DNA of 56,063 nucleotides from Steroidobacteraceae bacterium. GTDB taxonomy: Bacteria; Pseudomonadota; Gammaproteobacteria; Steroidobacterales; Steroidobacteraceae. The stretch is from positions 1 through 56,063 of the forward strand of contig JABAQN010000030.1 of assembly GCA_019187495.1 (NCBI GenBank), written 5' to 3'. Below, piece by piece: positions 20,163-26,913 of this stretch; positions within the stretch are counted from its first letter, which is position 1, and each line of letters begins with the position of its first letter. The notes beneath the pieces were generated by a model. The model was not told the origin of the DNA, ran no database searches, and saw only the letters and a program-made list of their open reading frames with translations. The position numbers were made by a program, and so were the translations under genes.

Positions 20163-20986
20163 GACGACTCCGGTGCACGGGTGCGTGGCATGTGATTCTT
20201 TTCCCAGGAGATGAACGCCCAGCGCATCGTGCCGGGCTCCCGTTGAATCGAAGACGCATGCGAGCGCTCATACCACGTGCGCAGGCGCGTGAGTTCCCCG
20301 GGCGCCAGTTCCCCGAGCGACCACGCAATGCGGCGCGCGTATTCGTCGAAATCGGCGGCGGGGGCGAGGCGCTGTTCGCTCTCGATGTAATCGAGCCGCG
20401 GATGGATGCCCATGGCGTGCAGGATGTTCACGATGTAGATGTAGTCGGGCGGCGGTAGCAGCTTGCGGCCCATGGCCTCGAGCGCGCCGGGATCGAACTG
20501 GCGTCGCTCGACCTGGTGCGTCAGGTAGACGCGTCGGCGAGCCGCGGCGTTCAGCTTCGCGAGGGCTTCGGCCATGTCCGGCACGTTCATGGAGCGCGAA
20601 GCCACCACGATGTCGCAGGCGGGCACGTCCGACCAGTCATCCTCCCAGGCCCGGTGCAGCGCCTCGACATTCTCGAGTTCCATCTCCGCGGCGTTCGCGC
20701 GCAGCGCCTCGAGCATGGCGCCGCTGTAGTCGAGTCCGTAAACCCGCTCGAGACGGGAGGCGAGCGGTAGCGCGATGGTGCCCGGGCCGCAGCCGACATC
20801 GAGCAGTGTGCGCGCGCCGGAAAGGTCCATGCGGGCGATGAATGCTTCTGCGTAGCGGCTATGCCGCCACTTCTGCTGCAGGTCGCGGGCGCGCGAGTCC
20901 CAGGCGCCCGGCGGCTTCGGTATGCGTGCGGCGGCCTGCATGTGTTCGCGGTAGAGACGGCCGAAATCGACATCGGCGATCGTCAC
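20159..20986 (-). CDS. Class I SAM-dependent methyltransferase
   Basis: The 275-aa cytoplasmic protein has SAM motif I LLDVGCGPGTIALPL (about residues 61-75), motif II acidic GLDYSGAML and a post-I VVASRSMNVPDM segment. The N-terminal region IPKPPGAWDSRARDL and the C-terminal helical part resemble a group of methyltransferases of unknown substrate seen in anaerobic and metal-metabolism loci. It sits between a SnoaL-like gene and a sugar dehydrogenase gene with 4-bp overlaps on both sides, so the three are one translationally coupled unit. Confidence 0.88.
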   Translation of the reverse strand: MTIADVDFGRLYREHMQAAARIPKPPGAWDSRARDLQQKWRHSRYAEAFIARMDLSGARTLLDVGCGPGTIALPLASRLERVYGLDYSGAMLEALRANAAEMELENVEALHRAWEDDWSDVPACDIVVASRSMNVPDMAEALAKLNAAARRRVYLTHQVERRQFDPGALEAMGRKLLPPPDYIYIVNILHAMGIHPRLDYIESEQRLAPAADFDEYARRIAWSLGELAPGELTRLRTWYERSHASSIQREPGTMRWAFISWEKNHMPRTRAPESS

Positions 20987-21423
20987 TTGAAACCCACCAG
21001 GTGTCGGCTCAGGTCGCCCCTGAGATCGAACAACGAGTAGTCGCGGTACGTGAAGCGCCAGGCGCCATCGACCCGCTCGAACTCGTCGTGATAGCGGCCG
21101 GCCGCGATCAACTGCAGCGGAAAGCCGTCGGTCGCCTGGTTGACGGAATAGTACGAGCGCACCGTGGCGCGGGTCGCGGCGCCATCGATCGTGATCACGG
21201 GATTCGTGACGACATGCTTGGTGCGTGGTGTGCCGTCCGGGTAGACGATCACGAGGCGCCGCCAGTTCTCGAGGATTTCCGCCTCGCCCGCGAGGGCTTC
21301 CTGCCCGCCGATTTTCACTTTCGCATGGCGGAAAAGCGCCGCCGCTTCCACGAATCGCCCCGCATCGATGTATTCGCAGTAGCGATAGAGGAGATTCATG
21401 ATCTCGATGGCATGGTCGTTCAT
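20983..21423 (-). CDS. SnoaL-like (NTF2 fold) protein
   Basis: This 146-aa cytoplasmic protein has the NTF2/SnoaL fold: helix LLYRYCEYIDAGRFVEAAAL, then FRHAKVKIGG, TKHVVTNPVI with the conserved His, a long curved sheet with RATVRSYYSVNQA and YHDEFERVDGAWRFTYRDY. Relatives include small dioxygenase beta-subunit-like and polyketide cyclase-like proteins. The ATG at 21421-21423 is preferred over a GTG four codons upstream. It is the first gene of the unit leading to the methyltransferase and sugar dehydrogenase. Confidence 0.8.
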   Translation of the reverse strand: MNDHAIEIMNLLYRYCEYIDAGRFVEAAALFRHAKVKIGGQEALAGEAEILENWRRLVIVYPDGTPRTKHVVTNPVITIDGAATRATVRSYYSVNQATDGFPLQLIAAGRYHDEFERVDGAWRFTYRDYSLFDLRGDLSRHLVGFK

Positions 21424-21576
21424 GGCGGGACTCACAGTGCCTGGGCCGCCTGCTCCCCGTCGGCGGCCATGTACATCGGCTTCTTCAATCGCGCAGGCGA
21501 CGGGGTGCCGGGGAAGAGGGCATCTTAATACGCCCCACTCGCCATCGGTGCGGCGGGCAGGTGCCGGGCGAGCGGT

Positions 21577-22038
21577 TCACACAGGTATCGCAGTCTTGTC
21601 GAGCACCCGACGCAGCACGAAGCTCGTGTGCACGCCGGTGACGCCCTCGATGCGTGTGATGCGGTGAAGCAGCAACTCCTGATAGGAGTCCATGTCGCGC
21701 ACGATCACCTTCAGCTGGTAGTCCGCCTCCTGGCCGGTGATGAGCAGGCATTCGAGCACCTCCGGCTGCGCCGCCACCTCTTTCTCGAAATTCGCGAATC
21801 GCTCCGGCGTGTGCTTGTCCATCGAGATGTGCAACAGCGCCATCAGCGTCAGCCCGAGCTTCCTGGCATCGACCATTGCGCGATAGCCGGTGATCACTCC
21901 GGCTTCTTCGAGCGCGCGAACGCGCCGCAGGCAGGGCGATGGTGACAGGCCGATGCGGTCGGCCAGCTCCTGGTTCGAGAGGCGGCCGTCGGTCTGCAGC
22001 ACCTCGAGAATGAGGCGGTCATGGCGATCGAGTTGCAT
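21577..22038 (-). CDS. Lrp/AsnC family transcriptional regulator
   Basis: The 153-aa protein has an N-terminal HTH (LDRHDRLILEVLQTDGRLSN, then SPSPCLRRVRALEEAGVITGY) and a C-terminal RAM domain (VLECLLITGQEADYQLKVIVRDMDSYQ) that binds an amino acid and forms octamers. Length and motifs match Lrp. It is divergent from leuA across 178 bp containing AT-rich inverted repeats, so control of leucine synthesis and of its own gene is a reasonable inference. Confidence 0.93.
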   Translation of the reverse strand: MQLDRHDRLILEVLQTDGRLSNQELADRIGLSPSPCLRRVRALEEAGVITGYRAMVDARKLGLTLMALLHISMDKHTPERFANFEKEVAAQPEVLECLLITGQEADYQLKVIVRDMDSYQELLLHRITRIEGVTGVHTSFVLRRVLDKTAIPV

Positions 22039-22075
22039 CCGTTTTCCGCTCCGGATTGCGCTCCATCAAGCAACA

Positions 22076-22123
22076 GAGCAATAGTATGTCGTATTACAAT
22101 AAATGTAAGCAATATTATGGCTC
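22076..22123. promoter_or_regulatory. AT-rich nested inverted repeats between Lrp-type regulator and leuA
   Basis: An outer imperfect dyad, GAGCAATAGTAT (22076-22087) and ATATTATGGCTC (22112-22123), encloses a perfect inner one, TTACA-ATAAA-TGTAA (22094-22108). The region is markedly AT-rich for this genome. The 15-bp inner dyad has the size and composition of an Lrp/AsnC site. It probably holds both divergent promoters. Confidence 0.5.
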
Positions 22124-22216
22124 AACGGTGCCAATAGATGGCGCAGTTCGCAATCATTCACCCGCCGACCCCGTCCAAACTCCCTTCATCGAACCCGTCC
22201 ACGAAAGCGCCCGGAC

Positions 22217-23911
22217 ATGAAGTCAGCCGCCGACAAATACCGCCCGTTCCCTCCCGTCCGGCTCACCGACCGGACCTGGCCCGACAAGACGATCGACAAG
22301 GCCCCGGTGTGGATGAGTACCGACCTGCGCGACGGCAACCAGGCGTTGTTCGAGCCGATGAACGCCGCGAAGAAGCTCGGCATGTTCAGGATGCTCTGCG
22401 AGATCGGCTTCAAGGAGATCGAAGTCGCGTTCCCGTCCGCCTCGCAGACCGACTTCGACTTCGTTCGCACGCTGATCGAAGGGGGGCACATCCCCGACGA
22501 CGTGAGCATCGAGGTGCTGACGCAGGCCCGCCCGGCGCTGATCGAGCGCACGATCGAATCGCTCGCCGGCGCGAAGCGGGCCATCGTGCACGTCTACACC
22601 GCCACCTCGCCGGTCTTCCGGGACACCGTCTTCGGGATGAGCAAGGAAGAGGTGGTCGCGATGGCGGTCGAGGCCGTGTGCCAGATCCGCGCGCTCACCG
22701 ACGCGCGGCCCGCAACGGAGTGGACGCTCGAATACTCGCCGGAGACTTTCTCGGCGACCGAACTCGAGTACGCACGCGACATCTGCGATACCGTCACCGC
22801 CGCATGGGGCGCGACGCCCGAACGCAAGGTCATCCTCAACCTGCCGGCGACGGTGGAGTTGGCGACGCCGAATGTCTACGCCGACCAGATCGAGTGGATG
22901 CACCGCCAACTCGCCCGCCGCGACAGCGTGATCCTCAGCGTGCATCCGCACAACGACCGTGGCTGCGCGGTGGCCGCCGCCGAACTCGCGCTGATGGCCG
23001 GCGCCGAGCGCGTCGAAGGCTGCCTGTTCGGCCACGGCGAGCGCACCGGCAATGTGGACCTCGTGACGCTCGCCCTCAACCTGTACTCGCAGGGCGTCGA
23101 CCCGCAGCTCGATTTCTCGGATATCGACCGCATCGCGCGCACCGTCGAGGCCTGCACGCAGCTGCCGGTGCACCCGCGCCACCCCTACACCGGCGACCTG
23201 GTGTTCACCGCCTTTTCGGGTTCGCACCAGGATGCGATCAAGAAAGGCATGGCCGCGCGTGACAACGCGACGCATTGGCAGGTTCCCTACCTGCCGGTGG
23301 ATCCGCGCGATCTCGGCCGCAGCTACGATTCGATCATTCGCGTGAACAGCCAGTCCGGCAAGGGCGGCATCGCGTGGCTCATGGAATCGGGCTACGGGCT
23401 CGTCATGCCGCGCCGGCTGCAGATCGAGTTCAGCGGCGTCGTGCAGCAGCACACCGACAGCACCGGATCCGAAGTCACAGCCGAAGAGTTGTGGCACATC
23501 TTCAACTCGACCTACGTGCAGGCGAACCAGCCGCTGCGTTATATCGAGCATCATCTCTTCGAGCACGGCCGCGCACAGGGTGTGAAGCTCACGGTAGCCA
23601 TGGGAGAGCGCCGCTTCACGGTGAGTGGCGAAGGCAACGGCCCGATCGACGCAGTGCTCCAGGCGCTGCGAGTGCCGGTGCGCGTGCTCGCCTACGAGGA
23701 ACGCTCGCTCGGCCAGGGGGCCGACGCGCGTGCCGTCGCCTTCATCGAACTCACCGCGGAGGGGCGGCCGGGCAGCACGCACGGGGTCGGCATCGATGGC
23801 AACATCGTCACCGCCTCGATCATGGCGGTGCTCTCCGGCGTCAATCGCATCGCCGCGCGTGACGAGGACATCGTGCGGGAAATCGCCCGGCGCACGCCGC
23901 ACGCCGCCTAA
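22217..23911 (+). CDS. leuA: 2-isopropylmalate synthase
   Basis: This 564-aa enzyme performs the first committed step of leucine synthesis, condensing 2-ketoisovalerate with acetyl-CoA. It is the longer LeuA class: an N-terminal extension (PPVRLTDRTWPDKTIDKAP), a TIM barrel with STDLRDGNQALFEP and the metal-binding SVHPHNDRGCAVAAAE (HxH-like), a linker, and a C-terminal leucine-binding regulatory domain (from about residue 430; HGVGIDGNIVTASIMAVLSG). Length matches the family (about 560 aa). It stands alone; leuB-D are not nearby. The divergent Lrp-type gene is the likely regulator. Confidence 0.95.
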   Translation: MKSAADKYRPFPPVRLTDRTWPDKTIDKAPVWMSTDLRDGNQALFEPMNAAKKLGMFRMLCEIGFKEIEVAFPSASQTDFDFVRTLIEGGHIPDDVSIEVLTQARPALIERTIESLAGAKRAIVHVYTATSPVFRDTVFGMSKEEVVAMAVEAVCQIRALTDARPATEWTLEYSPETFSATELEYARDICDTVTAAWGATPERKVILNLPATVELATPNVYADQIEWMHRQLARRDSVILSVHPHNDRGCAVAAAELALMAGAERVEGCLFGHGERTGNVDLVTLALNLYSQGVDPQLDFSDIDRIARTVEACTQLPVHPRHPYTGDLVFTAFSGSHQDAIKKGMAARDNATHWQVPYLPVDPRDLGRSYDSIIRVNSQSGKGGIAWLMESGYGLVMPRRLQIEFSGVVQQHTDSTGSEVTAEELWHIFNSTYVQANQPLRYIEHHLFEHGRAQGVKLTVAMGERRFTVSGEGNGPIDAVLQALRVPVRVLAYEERSLGQGADARAVAFIELTAEGRPGSTHGVGIDGNIVTASIMAVLSGVNRIAARDEDIVREIARRTPHAA

Positions 23912-23959
23912 ACCGGCGTGTCGACAAGGACTGCCTTGCGGCGAATAGCGCCCTTATCG

Positions 23960-24019
23960 CCGCAGAATATGCGGTGAATAACTTGCGTATGCGGAGATTG
24001 CAGGCCACAATCTCCGCAT
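23960..24019 (+). promoter_or_regulatory. Core promoter and repeated TGCGG dyads over the fic start codon
   Basis: Four TGCGG half-sites lie here: CCGCA at 23960, TGCGG at 23970, TGCGG at 23990 (20 bp from the previous) and CCGCA at 24014. The last two belong to a perfect 12-bp inverted repeat, ATGCGGAGATTG (23989-24000) and CAATCTCCGCAT (24008-24019), with a 7-nt spacer. The 3' arm ends in the AT of the fic ATG. A -35-like TTGCGT (23983-23988), 17-bp spacer and -10-like CACAAT (24006-24011) would start transcription at the ATG. No Shine-Dalgarno is present, so a leaderless mRNA is likely. Confidence 0.55.
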
Positions 24020-25142
24020 GGATAGCGGTGATTGTAAGTATATCTGGCAGGCCAGCGACTGGCCGAACTGGCGTTTTGACCTCACGGTGCTGGCCGGGCC
24101 CATGGCCGAGGTCAGCCGTGCGCAAGGGCTCCTGATGGGCCGCCTGGCTGACGTGGGCATGGCGCTGCGCGATCAGGCGAGCCTCGCGGCGCTCACCGAG
24201 GACGTGGTCAAGACCAGCGAGATCGAGGGTGAGCAGCTCAACGTCGAATCGGTGCGCTCGAGCATCGCGCGTCGACTGGGCGTGGACATCGGCGCCCTGG
24301 CTCCGGTCGATCGTCACGTCGAAGGCGTGGTCGAAATGGTGCTCGACGCCACCGCCAATTGCGCAGCCCCGGTTACGCGGGAACGACTTTTCGGCTGGCA
24401 CGCCGCGCTATTTCCTGCTGGTTACACGGGCCTTTCCAGGATCAAGGTCGGCGACTGGCGAGACGATGCCAGTGGCCCGATGCAGGTGGTGTCCGGTCCC
24501 ATCGGCCGCCGGTGCGTGCATTTCGAGGCACCTCCCGCCGATCGTCTGGAGTCCGAAACCAGTCGATTCCTGGACTGGCTCAACAGCGCATCAAACGAAG
24601 CGACGCTGCTCAAGGCAGGCCTCGGGCATCTTTGGTTCGTTACCTTGCACCCGTTCGACGACGGCAACGGCCGTATCGCTCGGGCCATCAGCGACCTGCT
24701 GCTGGCGCGTGCCGACGGCAGCCCGCAACGCTTCTATAGTCTGTCGGCGCAGATCCAGCGCGAACGCAAGGCCTACTACGACATCCTGGAGCGAACCCAG
24801 AAGCGATCGATGGACGTCACCGAGTGGCTCGGCTGGTTCCTCGATACCCTCCATCGCTCCGTCGATCAGGCGCAGCACACGCTCGATGCCGTACTGGCCA
24901 AGGCGCGCTTCTGGCGGCAATGGGCGGCTACACCCTTGAACGAACGCCAGGTGCAGCTGCTCAACCGGTTACTCGACGGGTTCGAAGGCAAGCTCACGAG
25001 CAGCAAGTGGGCGGCGATTGCCCGGTGCTCGGCGGACACGGCGCTGCGCGATATCAACGACCTGCTTGCGCGTGGCGTATTGCGGAAATCGGATGCCGGT
25101 GGGCGCAGCACCAGCTATGAACTGAACTCTCTCCCGGAGTAG
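24018..25142 (+). CDS. Fic family protein (probable AMP-transferase)
   Basis: The 374-aa protein starts with a DUF4172-type N-terminal domain (YIWQASDWPNWRF), then the Fic core with the complete catalytic motif HPFDDGNGRIAR (H211 onward), and ends in a winged-helix domain (about residues 305-370, TSSKWAAIARCSADTALRDI). The inhibitory motif TSEIEG (66-71, Glu70) matches [ST]xxxE[GN], so this is a class II Fic with an N-terminal inhibitory helix. Such enzymes transfer AMP from ATP to a protein and can be self-limiting. The ATG at 24018 is the only in-frame start before the conserved domain. The DNA-binding-like C-terminus and the palindromes over the promoter suggest autoregulation. It sits in a small island with a toxin-antitoxin pair. 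Confidence 0.92.
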   Translation: MDSGDCKYIWQASDWPNWRFDLTVLAGPMAEVSRAQGLLMGRLADVGMALRDQASLAALTEDVVKTSEIEGEQLNVESVRSSIARRLGVDIGALAPVDRHVEGVVEMVLDATANCAAPVTRERLFGWHAALFPAGYTGLSRIKVGDWRDDASGPMQVVSGPIGRRCVHFEAPPADRLESETSRFLDWLNSASNEATLLKAGLGHLWFVTLHPFDDGNGRIARAISDLLLARADGSPQRFYSLSAQIQRERKAYYDILERTQKRSMDVTEWLGWFLDTLHRSVDQAQHTLDAVLAKARFWRQWAATPLNERQVQLLNRLLDGFEGKLTSSKWAAIARCSADTALRDINDLLARGVLRKSDAGGRSTSYELNSLPE

Positions 25143-25301
25143 TTGCGCACTTTGGAATCGGCTTGGCTTGTCGGCGTAACCAATCGGGAGCCGATCGGGT
25201 TTCGTTGGCGTGCACCGTGTCTGGTGGCGGACGGACGCCGGTTAAATTCCGTCTCTGTCGCTTGAATAGCAATGTAGCGGGCGTAATCGGCAATGGGCGG
25301 A

Positions 25302-25619
25302 TCAAAGGACCGCTTCCAGCCCCTTGCGCTCGAGGATGTCCAGCAGCTTCTGCGACGGCCCGCTGGGGCGCTTGTCGCCCACCTCCCACTTACGGACAGT
25401 GGACGTGCTGGTGTTCAGCACACTGGCCAGCACAGCCTGACTCAGGTGCAATCGCTCGCGCAGCGCCTTGATCTTTGCGGCGTCGTAGTCCTGCACCGGC
25501 TCCAGGCACAGCGCGTCGTATTTTTGCATCTTGCGCTTGTCGATGAATCCCAGGCGATGCAGATCGCTGGCCGATTCGTGAACGGCTTCGAGGACGCGAC
25601 TCTTGGTCTTGGTGGTCAT
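25302..25619 (-). CDS. HigA-like XRE antitoxin
   Basis: This 105-aa protein has a C-terminal XRE helix-turn-helix (IKALRERLHLSQAVLASVLN, then STSTVRKWEVGDKRPSGPSQ). The N-terminal helical part would contact the toxin. Its ATG (25617-25619) overlaps the toxin stop in ATGA, the usual toxin-first coupling of higBA-type loci. It should neutralise the toxin and, with it, repress the shared promoter at the palindrome at 25994-26018. Confidence 0.88.
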   Translation of the reverse strand: MTTKTKSRVLEAVHESASDLHRLGFIDKRKMQKYDALCLEPVQDYDAAKIKALRERLHLSQAVLASVLNTSTSTVRKWEVGDKRPSGPSQKLLDILERKGLEAVL

Positions 25620-25987
25620 TGGCAAATCTCCTGCAAAGCGCCGTCGGCAACGGCTTCATCCAGTTGCGGGCCTGTTCGAGCCAGCAGGTCGGCGGCGATG
25701 ATCTGCAAGCCTTCGAGCTCCTCGCCGCTGACGTTCGCCCGCTCGTTCTTCTCGAAGCCGAACACGAAGAACCAACGGTTGCCCTTGTTGGTGGCGACCA
25801 GCGTACGCACGCCACCACGCTTGCCGCGCCCCGCCAACCCGACGCGTTTCTTCACCACGCTGCCGGCGAGGTCAGCGTCGATCAGGCCGGCTGCCATCTC
25901 CTGAACGGCCTTGCACAGGACGGCATCGGTGAGCTCCGTCTTGCGCATCCATCGCTGGAAGTGGCGAGTTTTGAATACTCGCGTCAT
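25616..25987 (-). CDS. RelE/HigB-type toxin (PF06296-like)
   Basis: The 123-aa protein resembles the RelE-superfamily toxins with VFKTRHFQRWMRKTELTDAV, EMAAGLIDADLAGSVVKKRV, RGGVRTLVATNKGNRWFFVF and GFEKNERANVS. These are typically ribosome-dependent mRNA endonucleases. Basic residues in KRVGLAGRGKRGG and the conserved F-G-F-x-K-N-E core are intact, so it looks functional. I chose ATG 25985-25987; no Shine-Dalgarno precedes it, and the core promoter ends 7 bp upstream, so translation may be leaderless. The antitoxin gene follows with a 4-bp overlap. Confidence 0.86.
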   Translation of the reverse strand: MTRVFKTRHFQRWMRKTELTDAVLCKAVQEMAAGLIDADLAGSVVKKRVGLAGRGKRGGVRTLVATNKGNRWFFVFGFEKNERANVSGEELEGLQIIAADLLARTGPQLDEAVADGALQEICQ

Positions 25988-25993
25988 CGGATT

Positions 25994-26024
25994 TACTATG
26001 CCACTGCGTGGCATAGTATGTCTA
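25994..26024 (-). promoter_or_regulatory. Toxin-antitoxin promoter with 25-bp operator dyad
   Basis: TACTATGCCAC (25994-26004) and GTGGCATAGTA (26008-26018) form a perfect 11-bp inverted repeat with a TGC spacer, 7 bp before the toxin start. On the minus strand a -35-like TAGACA (26019-26024), 18-bp spacer and -10-like CATAGT (25995-26000) overlap the dyad, as expected for autorepression by the antitoxin. Confidence 0.65.
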
Positions 26025-26056
26025 CCCGCCGATTCCGGCACCCTGCCCAGCCGACA

Positions 26057-26298
26057 TCACCATTCAAAGCTGCCTACAGACGGCGCACCCGAATCGACGC
26101 GATACCCCATCGCCCGATAGCCACGCTGGCGCTTGTCCCACATTCGCAGCAAGGCCGGACGCCCTGTGTCTACGAAGTCGATGATGCGCACGTCGGTATT
26201 TCTGGCGTGTTCCCGGTGCAGGCGACCGGCGTATTGCTGGTGGAGAACGGAACTGAACGCACGTTCGGAAAGTCCGTCGAACGGCCTGAATGACGCCG
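26057..26298 (-). pseudogene. C-terminal remnant of a superfamily II helicase
   Basis: Reading from about 26298 down to the TGA at 26057-26059 gives a fragment of about 75 codons containing QQYAGRLHREHARNTDVRII, then DFVDTGRPALLRMWDKRQRG and YRAMGYRV. The QYxGRLHR segment is helicase motif VI, and the ARMxxKRxRGYRAxGY ending is that of DEAD/DEAH helicases common in mobile elements. There is no start codon, ATPase domain or upstream coding sequence; the frame is cut off before the palindrome that follows ssrA. I read it as debris from an element that was integrated at the ssrA 3' end. Confidence 0.65.
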
Positions 26299-26307
26299 CG
26301 GGAGCCG

Positions 26308-26335
26308 CCTTCCCCGGCCAGCTGGCCGGGGAAGG
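26308..26335 (-). terminator. ssrA: 28-bp perfect palindrome after ssrA, probable terminator
   Basis: CCTTCCCCGGCCAG (26308-26321) is the exact reverse complement of the following 14 bp, forming a 28-bp perfect palindrome. It begins 12 bp downstream of the tmRNA CCA end. The RNA would form a very stable GC-rich stem. There is no U-run, so it may act as a processing barrier rather than a classic intrinsic terminator. Confidence 0.6.
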
Positions 26336-26364
26336 ACTTCGCCGATTGGTGGAGGCGGGGGGAC

Positions 26365-26665
26365 AGCTGATCCACTGCTTTCGCAGCGGGCTGGACTATG
26401 CCTTCATCCCGATGCCGCCAAGGCCGGCAACTGGATGCGGAGCGTGTTATCCAACCGCGTCTCGTCCGACGTGGCGGATCCTAGTGCCCGCCCCGGTGCT
26501 GCCACCTCGGCGGGTCTATGAGTCTCTACAGGGCAGCCCTGAGGTTGGCCCTCTTGCTACCCCTCGGCGTTGCCGTGGTGTGCCGGCTGCAAGTCCGGAA
26601 CACCGACGGGTTCACCGATGTGAGCTCCGTTGTCATCCGGCTCTCGCGAGCCGGCGCGACCATCG
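26365..26665 (-). ncRNA. Group I intron in the tmRNA T-loop (IC3-like)
   Basis: The 301-nt insert has group I hallmarks similar to the Azoarcus tRNA-Ile intron. These are GGCAACGCCGAG (plus 26563-26574, P4-P6), TGTAGAGACT (26521-26530, P7 5' strand) and GATGAAGGCATAGTCCAG, the P7 3' strand with the S-like element (core 26394-26403). P7 pairs GACU(C)AU with AUAGUC, with a bulged C. P2 is a 7-bp GCGA-capped hairpin (26637-26654). P9 is a 6-bp GAAA-capped hairpin (26374-26389). Exon 1 ends in U (26666), which can form the P1 wobble with G in a GUCG guide at intron positions 6-9. The intron ends in G (26365). There is no room for a homing endonuclease. P3 and P8 could not be settled by eye. Confidence 0.88.
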
Positions 26666-26880
26666 ATCGAACCCCCGTCCGCAAGTCCTAGACTCCAGGA
26701 TCTACGTACGTAGCTCTCTCATTGATTCTCGCCTCACGCTACCCGAGGAGCAGGGAAGACGCTCGGCCAGCGGACGGTGTCTCTTAGCAGAACCACCCCG
26801 TCGCACGGCGGCCCGCGATCCTGTGAGCGCGTCCCCTGGTTCACCGGCACAGGCACCGAGTGGTCAGAGGTTAGGCGGGA

Positions 26881-26913
26881 TTAAGCCGCCAGAGCGTAGT
26901 TGTCGTCGTTGGC
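26881..26913 (-). other. tmRNA proteolysis-tag reading frame
   Basis: The ten codons GCC to GCT followed by TAA encode ANDDNYALAA. It differs from the E. coli tag ANDENYALAA by one residue and keeps the terminal LAA read by ClpXP and FtsH. The upstream TTAGTT corresponds to the resume-codon context TAGTC of E. coli. Confidence 0.93.

Noticed and set aside
22138..22216. Possible leader peptide upstream of leuA
   Set aside because: The short frame from ATG 22138 has only one Leu, no run of leucine codons and no terminator hairpin, so ribosome-mediated attenuation is not supported.
25616..26041. Longer toxin start with 18 extra N-terminal residues
   Set aside because: The extension MPESAGRHTMPRSGIVNP would be encoded by the operator and promoter itself; family homology begins at MTRVFKTRHF.
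23912..26347. Direct att repeats flanking the ssrA-adjacent island
   Set aside because: I looked for a second copy of the ssrA 3' end (CGCCTCCACCA-like) near leuA and found none; a computed repeat search is needed to be sure.
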